Shown here in pieces: positions 55,005 through 62,528 of a stretch of 64,000 nucleotides of DNA. This stretch comes from JADLGL01 sp963823045 (GTDB lineage: Bacteria; Pseudomonadota; Alphaproteobacteria; Rhizobiales; Kaistiaceae). The position numbers and the translations under genes were made by a program. Each line of letters opens with the position of its first letter. Positions within the stretch are counted from its first letter, which is position 1. The notes under the pieces are model-generated. The model did not search any database and had not been told where the DNA came from. It was given only the letters and a program-made list of their open reading frames with translations. The stretch lies in the NCBI GenBank assembly GCA_963823045.1, contig CAWGKA010000005.1, positions 1 to 64,000 on the forward strand, written 5' to 3'.

Positions 55005-55487
55005 CTAAGACTGGCGGGTGTCGCCGCAGGATCTTCTGCAGCCGCGCTTCTTCTTCGGGCGACAAGTCGGCCGACCCGGAATTGGCCGCCGACCGCCGCC
55101 TGATGACGCGGTAGCGCAAGGAACCCGCCGCCGAGCAGGAGGGCGCCGGGAGCGATCCAAAGGAACGCGGTCACGGCCGTTGAACTGCGGCTTGAGCAGG
55201 ATGAACTGCCCATAGCGCGAGACGAGGAAATCGAGAATCTCCTGATCGGTGTCGCCCGCCACAAGGCGTTCGCGCAGGAGAATGCGGATTTCGCGCGCAA
55301 GATCGGCGTTGGAATCGTCGATCGACTGGTTCTGGCAGACGAGACAGCGGAGTTCGGCGGAAAGGTCGCGCGCCCTCGCCTCCAGCACCGGATCGTCCAG
55401 GATTTCGTCCGGCAGGACGGCGAAGCGCCGGCGTCGGCACGCCGCCGCGGCGAACACCAGCAGCAAGGCCGAAACGAGCCGGCGCAT
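55005..55487 (-). CDS. ccmH: Cytochrome c maturation protein CcmH/CycL, frame-broken
   Basis: Thiol-oxidoreductase-like subunit that reduces the apocytochrome c heme-binding cysteines. The signature LRCLVCQNQSIDDSNADLA with the CxxC is present after a signal-like start (MRRLVSALLLVFAAAACR). The C-terminal membrane helix (TAFLWIAPGALLLGGGFLAL) and tail (ADLSPEEEARLQKIL) are in other frames, with breaks near 55172 and 55102 (the second an extra T, CTTG for CTG). The stop at 55005 assumes a further shift near 55030; without it the frame runs to 54925. Follows ccmF by 5 bp. Confidence 0.87.
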   Translation of the reverse strand: MRRLVSALLLVFAAAACRRRRFAVLPDEILDDPVLEARARDLSAELRCLVCQNQSIDDSNADLAREIRILLRERLVAGDTDQEILDFLVSRYGQFILLKPQFNGRDRVPLDRSRRPPARRRVPCATASSGGGRRPIPGRPTCRPKKKRGCRRSCGDTRQS

Positions 55488-55492
55488 CCGCG

Positions 55493-57480
55493 CTATTCCG
55501 CCGGGGCTATGGCGGCGCGCTGCCGGCGGCTGCGTCGCGGTGCACCGACGCGCAGACGCCGATCGGACAGCGACATCAGGCCTCCGCCGACCATCACCAG
55601 CGCGCCCAGCCAGATCAGCGTAACGACCGGCTTCCAGTAGATGTGCACCGTCAGCACGTTGCCGTCCTTGATGTCGCCCGGCGAAATGTAGAGCTGCGAC
55701 AGGCCGAAGGTCTGGATGCCGACTTCGGTCGTCGTCGCCTGACGCACGGTATAGAAGCGCTTCTCAGGCCCCATCGTGGCGACCGTCTCGCCGTTGACGG
55801 TCGACGGTGAAGTTGAACCGCTCGGCGGTGTAGTCGCCGCCGTCGGCACGCTCGGCGCCGTTGAGGGTGATGTCGAAGTCGGCGACGGTGACCGTGTCAC
55901 CGACGGCCATATCGAGGATCGCCTCATCCGACCAGGTGCTGGCGACAACGAGGCCAAGCACGGTAACGCCCATGCCGAGATGGGCGAGCGTCATGCCGAT
56001 AGCCGAACGCGGGATGCCGACGAGGCGACGGAAGGAGGTGCCGAGCGACGCGCGGCCAAGCTGGATGCGGCCGGCAAGTTCGGACAGCGCACCGACGATC
56101 AGCCAGACGGCTAGACCGACGCCCAACGCTCCGAGGATCTGGGTGAAGCCGGCAATGATGCCGACGAGAACGACCGCGAGCAACGCGGCGCCGAAGGCTA
56201 CCATCAGGCGCTGCGGCGGCAGCGTATAGATCGCCGCGCTTCCAGGCGAGGAGCGGACCGAAGGGCACGGCCATGAGCAGCGGGATGATCAGCGGCACGA
56301 AGGTGATGTTGAAGAACGGGGCGCCGACGGAGATCGCCTCGCCGGTCAAGGCTTCAATGACAATCGGATAGAGCGTGCCGACGAGAACGGTGGCAGCCCC
56401 CGCGGTCAGGAAGAGGTTGTTGTAGACAAGCGCTCCCTCACGGCTGATCGGCGCGAACATGCCGCCCTTGGTCAGCGACTGCGCCCTGAATGCAAACAGG
56501 GCGAACGAGCCGCCAATGAAGAGCGCGAGGATGGCGAGAATGAAGAGGCCGCGCGAAGGCGACGAGGCAAAGGCGTGGACCGAGGTGAGCACGCCCGAGC
56601 GCACAAGGAAGGTGCCAAGCAGGCTCAGGCTGAAGGCCATGATGGCGAGCAGCACAGTCCAGATCTTGAGGGCGTCGCGCTTCTCCATGACCGAAGCGGA
56701 GTGGAGGAGCGCCGTTGCCGCCAGCCAGGGCATGAAGGAGGCGTTCTCGACCGGATCCCAGGCCCACCAGCCACCCCAGCCGAGTTCGTAATAAGCCCAG
56801 TAGGAACCCATCGCGATCCCGGCGGTGAGGAACATCCAGGCGGCGAGCGTCCACGGACGGACCCAGCGCGCCCAGGCGGCTTCGATCTTCCCCTCAATGA
56901 GCGCCGCGACGGCGAAGGAGAAGGCGATCGAGCAGCCGACATAGCCGAGATAGAGCAGCGGCGGATGGATCGCGAGGCCGATATCCTCCAGCACCGGCGT
57001 CATGCCGTTGCCCTCGAGCGGCGGGAAGAGCACGCGCTCGAACGGATTGGACGTGATGAGGATGAAGGCGAGGAAGGCGATGGCGATCCAGGCCTGCACC
57101 GAAAGCACATTGGCGCGCAGGCGATCGGGCAAATTGTTGCTGAAGACAGCGACGCCGGCGCCGAACACCGAAAGGATGAAGACCCACAAGAGCATCGAGC
57201 CCTCGTGGTTGCTCCACACGCCGGTGATCCTGAAGATCAGCGGCTTATGCGTGTTGGAGTTCTGAACGACGTTGAGCACCGAGAAGTCGGACGTGATGTA
57301 GGCGTGCATCAAGGCCGCAAAGGCGAGGCCGATGAGCAGGAACTGCATCAGCGCTGCCGGCCGGGCTACCGCCATCATGCGGCCGTCGCCGATGCGCGTT
57401 CCCCAGATCGGAACGGTGCCCTGAACGACCGCGACAACGGCCGCCAGGATCAGTGCGAAATGTCCAAGCTCAGCGATCAT
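55493..57480 (-). CDS. ccmF: Heme lyase CcmF/CycK, frame-broken
   Basis: Large membrane protein (about 660 aa) of the heme ligation complex. The WWD heme-binding domain reads WGGWWAWDPVENASFMPW; conserved His regions include SNHEGSMLLWVF and AIHPPLLYLGYVG. About 14 hydrophobic helices are seen. The frame is clean from ATG 57480 to about 56238, changes there and again near 55797, with the C-terminal helix in HIYWKPVVTLIWLGALVMVGGG. The ATG overlaps the ccmE stop. Sits in the order ccmI-E-F-H typical of rhizobia (cycHJKL). Confidence 0.94.
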
Positions 57481-57992
57481 TGCGTTGTCGTCGCAGCTCC
57501 CGCTGCGGCGCCTTCAGCCGGGGCGTCGCCGTGCCATTCGCCCTGTTCCTTCAGAGCGTTGACGACTTCGGCGGGCATATAATTCTCGTCATGCTTGGCG
57601 AGCACGGTGTCGGCATGGAAGACGCCGTCGGTGCCGAGGGTGCCTTCGGTGATCACGCCCTGCCCCTCGCGGAACAGGTCAGGGAGGATGCCCTGATAGA
57701 CAACCGTAACGCCCTCAGCCCCGTCGGTGACGCGGAACTGATAGACGCCGTTGCCGACGTCCTCATAGGTGCCGGTCTGGACCAGACCGCCGAGACGGAT
57801 GCGCTGCTCCGGCGAAGGCGGGCTGGCGAGGATATCGGACGGCGAGTTGAAAAAGACGATGTGGTTCGACAGGGCGACCAGAACGAGCCCGATGGCGGCG
57901 ATCAAGACGGCACCCGCCGCAGCAATGATGACCAGCCGCTTTTGCTTCCGCCCCATTCGGCGGCGCGCTCCCATCGTTTGTGTAACGGTCAT
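57477..57992 (-). CDS. ccmE: Heme chaperone CcmE/CycJ
   Basis: 171-aa membrane-anchored periplasmic heme carrier. N-terminal helix (LVIIAAAGAVLIAAIGLVLVAL), OB-fold with RIRLGGLVQTG and VVYQGILPDLFREGQGV, and the heme-attachment motif HDENYMP in VLAKHDENYMPAEV, whose His binds heme covalently and whose Tyr supports it. ATG 57992 overlaps the ccmI stop (ATGA). Frame intact. The last 20 residues are an Ala-rich tail without known role. Confidence 0.95.
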   Translation of the reverse strand: MTVTQTMGARRRMGRKQKRLVIIAAAGAVLIAAIGLVLVALSNHIVFFNSPSDILASPPSPEQRIRLGGLVQTGTYEDVGNGVYQFRVTDGAEGVTVVYQGILPDLFREGQGVITEGTLGTDGVFHADTVLAKHDENYMPAEVVNALKEQGEWHGDAPAEGAAAGAATTTQ

Positions 57993-59212
57993 TCGGTGTT
58001 CCCTAGTTGCGCTGCCGCCGCCTCGATGGTGGCGAGCGCATCGGCGTTTCCGGTGAAGACATCGCGGGCCGTGGCGAGCGCCGCCTGCGCGTCTTCGGTT
58101 CGTCCTAGCACAATATACGACCGGATAAGCTGCGCCCAACCGTCCGGGTCGTTCGGATCGTCGGCAAGGCGGGCCGCAAGCCCGGCGACCATTTGATTGA
58201 TCATATCAAGCTGATCGGGCGTAAAGTTGGCGAGCCCCGGCGAGGCCGGAGCGGAAGCGGCCGGTGCCGATGCGGCCGGCGCTGATGCCGGCGGCGGCGG
58301 TGCTTCGACGCCGAGGTCGGCCAGTTGCGCGCGGGCAAGATCAGCCCAATCTGCTCCGCCGGCAGGTTCGTCCTGCAGCAAATCAAGGAATGCGGCGGCC
58401 GCGGCATCGTTCTCGCCGCGCGCCTTCATGCCAAATGCAAGCCAGAGCCGCGCCGACGGGTTGGACGGATCGACCGACAGAACGCGGTTGAACATCGCCT
58501 CGGCGAGCGGTGTGCCAGGGCCCTCGCCAAGCATGATGTTCTCGCCGAGCATCTCCGCGAAGGCCCCATCGGGGTCCGCGTCCGGACCGACAATCGCGAC
58601 ATATTGATTGTAGGCGTTGACGGCGTCCTGGAAGCGCTTCGCCATGTCATCAGGCTGGTTGTTGTCCGAGGCGTCGAGGCCCGCGCCGAGATAGACCAGC
58701 GAGGCGGCCTGAAGGAGGCGCGCATCGTCAGGCGACTTCGCCAGCGCGTCGTCGACCAGACCCTGCAGGCCGGCAAGCGAAGCGCGGTTCTGAGCAAGCT
58801 GAATGCGGGCAAACAGGTCGCCGGTGTTTGGATCGGTGAGCCGTACGGCAAAGGGATAATCGGCTTCATTCGGCGTCCCGAGCGCCAGATAGACGCCAAG
58901 GCCGGCGAGCGGAACGGCAATGACGGCGATCCAGACGATCGTGCGCCGTCGGCCGGGCGGTTCGGACACGGTCGGTTCAGCCTCTTCGCCGGCCTGGATC
59001 AGCCGCCGCGCGATCTCGGCGCGCGCAGCTTTCGCTTCGCTTTCCGGCAAGACGCCGCGTTCGACGTCGCGCTCGAGCTCGCTCAACTGATCGCGGTAAA
59101 TCGCGACTTCCGTCTCGGAGGCAGTGACCTGCACGCGGGAACGGAAGAGCGGCGCCAGAAGGCCTGCCGTCACGGCCGCGGTGAGCGCCGCCATTGCTAT
59201 CCAGAAAGCCAT
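57989..59212 (-). CDS. ccmI: Cytochrome c maturation protein CcmI/CycH
   Basis: 407-aa apocytochrome chaperone with two N-terminal membrane helices (FWIAMAALTAAVTAGLLAPLF and IVWIAVIAVPLAGLGVYLAL) and a periplasmic TPR-like region (AEAMFNRVLSVDPSNPSARLWLAFGMKARGE and DPNDPDGWAQLIRSYIVLGRTEDAQAAL). A Pro/Ala stretch (PPPPASAPAASAPAASAPA) links them. ATG 59212 is chosen; the open reading upstream to 59275 has no family match. First gene of the ccm cluster; its TGA overlaps the ccmE ATG. Frame intact. Confidence 0.92.
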   Translation of the reverse strand: MAFWIAMAALTAAVTAGLLAPLFRSRVQVTASETEVAIYRDQLSELERDVERGVLPESEAKAARAEIARRLIQAGEEAEPTVSEPPGRRRTIVWIAVIAVPLAGLGVYLALGTPNEADYPFAVRLTDPNTGDLFARIQLAQNRASLAGLQGLVDDALAKSPDDARLLQAASLVYLGAGLDASDNNQPDDMAKRFQDAVNAYNQYVAIVGPDADPDGAFAEMLGENIMLGEGPGTPLAEAMFNRVLSVDPSNPSARLWLAFGMKARGENDAAAAAFLDLLQDEPAGGADWADLARAQLADLGVEAPPPPASAPAASAPAASAPASPGLANFTPDQLDMINQMVAGLAARLADDPNDPDGWAQLIRSYIVLGRTEDAQAALATARDVFTGNADALATIEAAAAQLGNTE

Positions 59213-59415
59213 ATTTATCCGCAGTTCTTCGGCCGCTCGCGCGCTTGTATCGGCACAGCGCGACCGTGGCAACACGGCGGTCGGGACCCGACGCCGGCTA
59301 GAAAATGCCTTATTGGCACCATCGCCGTCCTCCGCGACGCGACCCAGGTGCCCCCCTCCAATCGGCGATGTTGCCTAACCGCGCGGCAAAGGCAATGCGA
59401 CAGGTTACCGGCGCG

Positions 59416-60782
59416 TCAGGCGGCGGGCAGCGTGATTTGCGCGCGGAGGCCACCGGTCGGGGCGGCGTCGAGATTGAACTTGCCGTGATACATGCCGACG
59501 AGGTCGGCGACGATCGAGAGGCCGAGGCCGGAGCCGGGCTTCGTTTCGTCGAGGCGCTGGCCCCGCTTCATCGCCTTCTTCCGCTGTTCCTCGGTTAGAC
59601 CGGGGCCGTCGTCGTCGATGGTGATGACGAGCGGGCCAACGGTGTCCCCTTCGCTCGGTCCCTGCGTCGCCGTGATGGCGACCGTTAGACTTCGCCCATT
59701 TGCAGGCATTGTCGGCAAGGTTGCCGATGATCTCCTCCAGGTCCTGCTGCTCGCCGCGGAAGCAAGCGTCCGTCTTCATCTCCACAGTCACCGCGATGCC
59801 CTTGTCGCCATAGATGCGGTTCATCGCCCGGGCGAGGCGGCTGACGACCGGCTCGGTACGGGTTAGCGCGCCGATGACGTCGGATCGGGCGGCGATCCTG
59901 GCGCGATCCAGATAGTGCGAGATCTGCTGACGCATGATTTCGGCCTGCTCGCACACCTTGTCGGCGAGCGGGCTCTTATTGGCGCGTACTTCATTGGTGA
60001 TGACGCTGAGCGGCGTCTTCAGGGCGTGCGCCAAATTGCCGACCTGCGTGCGCGCCCGCTCTATGAACCTGCTGGTTGGATTCCAGCAGTGCGTTCAACT
60101 CCATCGCGAGCGGCGCGATTTCGGCGGGATAGTTGCCGGTGAGGCGGGTCTGCTTGCCGCTCCTCAGCGCCGCCAGGCCCTGACGCACACGGTCGAGCGG
60201 ACGGAGGCCCCAGCGGATGACGAGGAAGGTCGAAAGGATAAGGGCAACGCCGAAGACCGCGAGCGTGACGATAACGCTGGTGCGGAAGGTAGCGATCTCG
60301 GCCCCGAGGGCCGTGGCGTTTCCGGAGACGACGATGCGATAGGTCGCCTGATTGTTGATGGTGGTGCTGCTTTCGATTGCGCGGATCGTCTCGCCGCCCG
60401 GGCCTGTCGTCGTGAACCGCACGAAGCCTTGATCGTCGCGCGGCGGCGCATTGTCGGGCACGGCCAGCGCGTCGAACAGCAAGGACTGCGACTTCAGGAC
60501 GACCTGTCCCTCGCTGCTGATTTGCCAATACCAGCCGGAATAGACGCTGCCGAAAAGCGGTTCGCTGAGGTTGTCGACACTGGTGATCTCATTCGGCCAT
60601 TGCTGGGTGATCGCACCGACGATGGCGCTATAATAATTGTCGAGATTCTCGTCGAAGGTCCGCTCTGCGGCACGGCGATAGAGTGATGTGAGGATGATGC
60701 CGGCGGCGGCGATGGCCACCAGCGTCCATAGCGCGGCGCTGAGCGCAAGCCTGACGGAAAGCGAATTGAACCTAAGCCGCAT
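59416..60782 (-). CDS. feuQ: FeuQ-like sensor histidine kinase, frame-broken
   Basis: About 455-aa kinase: helix 1 (LALSAALWTLVAIAAAGIILT), a large periplasmic sensor region (ENLDNYYSAIVGAITQQWPNEIT...), helix 2 (SVIVTLAVFGVALILSTFLVI), HAMP-like linker, HisKA (NLAHALKTPLSVITNEV) and HATPase (NLADNACKWAK, ITIDDDGPGLTEE, KPGSGLGLSIVADLVGMY). Breaks near 60063 and 59690; removing one T at the first gives NQQVIERARTQVGNLAHALKTPLS. The start overlaps the regulator gene by about 11 bp. Name given because the regulator beside it is very like rhizobial FeuP and the neighbourhood is cycHJKL. Confidence 0.85.
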
Positions 60783-61443
60783 CTGGCGGCGTGACGATCC
60801 GGTAGCCGAGGCCTCTGACGGTTTCGATCAGGTCGCCCGACACCTTCTTGCGCAAGCGGCCGACGAACACTTCGATCGTGTTCGAGTCGCGGTCGAAATC
60901 CTGGTCGTAGAGGTGCTCGGTCAGCTCGGTGCGCGAAACGACCCGATCCCGATGGTGCATGAGATATTCGAGCACCTTGAACTCATGCGAAGTGAGCTTG
61001 ATCGGATTGCCGTCGACCGAGACGCGGCCGGAACGGCTGTCGAGGCGGACCGGACCGCACTCGATCTCGTTGCTGGCATGGCCGGCGGACCGGCGCACCA
61101 GGGCGCGGATACGGGCCAACACCTCTTCGATGTGGAACGGCTTGGCGACATAGTCGTCGGCGCCGGCGTCAATGCCCTGGACCTTGTCGCTCCAGCGATC
61201 GCGGGCGGTCAGGATCAGCACCGGCATCGTGCGTCCGTCGCGCCGCCACTGTTCGAGCACCGAGATGCCGTCCATCTGCGGCAGACCGATATCGAGAACG
61301 ACGGCGTCGTAGGGTTCGGTGTCGCCGAGGAAATGACCTTCCTCGCCGTCGGCCGCCGTGTCCACGGCGTAGCCGGCGTCCTTCAAGGCCGCCGCCATCT
61401 GGCGGTTGAGATCAGGATCGTCTTCGACGACTAGAACCCGCAT
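60772..61443 (-). CDS. feuP: FeuP-like OmpR-family response regulator
   Basis: 223-aa regulator with receiver (RVLVVEDDPDLNRQMAAAL, VVLDIGLPQMDG, ILTARDRWSDKVQGIDAGADDYVAKPF) and winged-helix DNA-binding domain (LTSHEFKVLEYLMHHRDRVVSRTELTEHLYDQDFDRDSNTIEVFVGRLRKK). The match to rhizobial FeuP, recalled from memory, is strong in the effector domain. ATG 61443 is the start. Frame intact. FeuP/FeuQ control glucan export or iron responses in different rhizobia, so the output in this organism is not certain. Confidence 0.9.
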   Translation of the reverse strand: MRVLVVEDDPDLNRQMAAALKDAGYAVDTAADGEEGHFLGDTEPYDAVVLDIGLPQMDGISVLEQWRRDGRTMPVLILTARDRWSDKVQGIDAGADDYVAKPFHIEEVLARIRALVRRSAGHASNEIECGPVRLDSRSGRVSVDGNPIKLTSHEFKVLEYLMHHRDRVVSRTELTEHLYDQDFDRDSNTIEVFVGRLRKKVSGDLIETVRGLGYRIVTPPDAA

Positions 61444-61484
61444 TCGGCCCCAAACTCCGTCGGCGGCTGCGCCTGCATGCAGCG

Positions 61485-61865
61485 TCATGGCGCCTGCACT
61501 TGGTTGCCGGTCAATGCATCTATCACCCGACGCACGGGACCGCCACCAGTGTTTACCCAGATCTCCCACACATAGCGGCCGTTATACTGGGCGAGGCAGG
61601 GCGTGCCGACGATCTGGGATATCGCCACACCGATGCGGCCGAGAACCGTGACCAGCGCGATCATTGGATTTTGTGCGATCGCCGCCGCACCCTGGAGCTG
61701 ACCAAGGCAGGCGAGGCCATTGTTCTGCGCCACGATCGGGCCCGGCGTTACCGGCACCAACTCCGTGATCAGCGGACCGATGGTGATCTGCGCCGCGGCG
61801 ACCGGTGGCCGGACGACGGCGAGCACGCCGACAATCGCAATTGCGGTCAGGAGCTTCTTGAACAT
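61485..61865 (-). CDS. Small secreted protein of unknown function (126 aa)
   Basis: Signal peptide (LLTAIAIVGVLAVVRPPVAAAQ) then about 100 mature residues with two cysteines (LACLGQLQGAA and TPCLAQYNGRYVW) and a C-terminal YVWEIWVNTGGGPVRRVIDALTGNQV, which resembles the end of a PepSY repeat. It is 41 bp upstream of feuP on the same strand and likely in the same transcript, so it could be a periplasmic partner or modulator of FeuQ, but this is inference. Frame intact. Confidence 0.7.
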   Translation of the reverse strand: MFKKLLTAIAIVGVLAVVRPPVAAAQITIGPLITELVPVTPGPIVAQNNGLACLGQLQGAAAIAQNPMIALVTVLGRIGVAISQIVGTPCLAQYNGRYVWEIWVNTGGGPVRRVIDALTGNQVQAP

Positions 61866-61959
61866 GCGGCAGGGATAGCCCGGTTAACCTGAATGCGGTC
61901 TGAATGTCGCCTTCAGCATGATTGCGCCGCGTTAAGAAGCGCGCTCGGGACCTCGGCCG

Positions 61960-62472
61960 CTACGGCATTTCGCGCCCGAAATCGGTCAGCGGCCAATCGA
62001 CGATATAGTCCTCCCAATCGGCGAAGGGCACGGAACGTTCGCCGACGGTGCGGCCACGCACGGAGATGCCGGCCTGATGCACGGTGTCGGGGTCGCCGGA
62101 TACCAGCGGGTGCCACCAGTAGAGGTCGTGTCCTTCGGAGACGAGACGATAAGCACAGGTCGGCGGCAGCCAGGACAGGGTCCTGACGTTCTGCGGCGTC
62201 AGTTGAATGCAGTCCGGTACCTGCCTGGAGCGGTTGGCATAATCGCTACAGCGGCAGGTTGATTCATCGAGCAGGCGACAACTGATGGAGGTCCAGGCGA
62301 TGTCGCCGGTTTCCTCGTCCTCCAGCTTGTTGAGGCAGCAGCGAGCGCAGCCGTCGCACAGCAATTCCCACTGCGCCCGCGACATCTCCTCCAGCGTCAA
62401 ATGGCGCCAGAAGGGCGTCTCCGCCGGCCCGTTCACCACATCGGACACACCGCCTTCGCCATGCCTTGCCAA
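61960..62472 (-). CDS. YcgN/UPF0260 cysteine-cluster protein
   Basis: 170-aa cytosolic protein rich in paired cysteines: LLCDGCARCCLNKLEDE, ISCRLLDESTCRCSDY and PPTCAYRLV, the pattern of the YcgN/UPF0260 family with CxxCxxC(C) metal-binding sites. Tryptophan-rich ends (FADWEDYIVDWPLTDFG) are conserved in relatives. Function unknown, likely iron-sulfur or zinc binding. Divergent from the PBP gene with 56 bp between starts. Frame intact. Confidence 0.88.
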   Translation of the reverse strand: MARHGEGGVSDVVNGPAETPFWRHLTLEEMSRAQWELLCDGCARCCLNKLEDEETGDIAWTSISCRLLDESTCRCSDYANRSRQVPDCIQLTPQNVRTLSWLPPTCAYRLVSEGHDLYWWHPLVSGDPDTVHQAGISVRGRTVGERSVPFADWEDYIVDWPLTDFGREMP

Positions 62473-62528
62473 GCCATTCTCCTTGCAGCACTACTGAACG
62501 AGCGGCTCCGAACGGTGGGGCTCATCCC

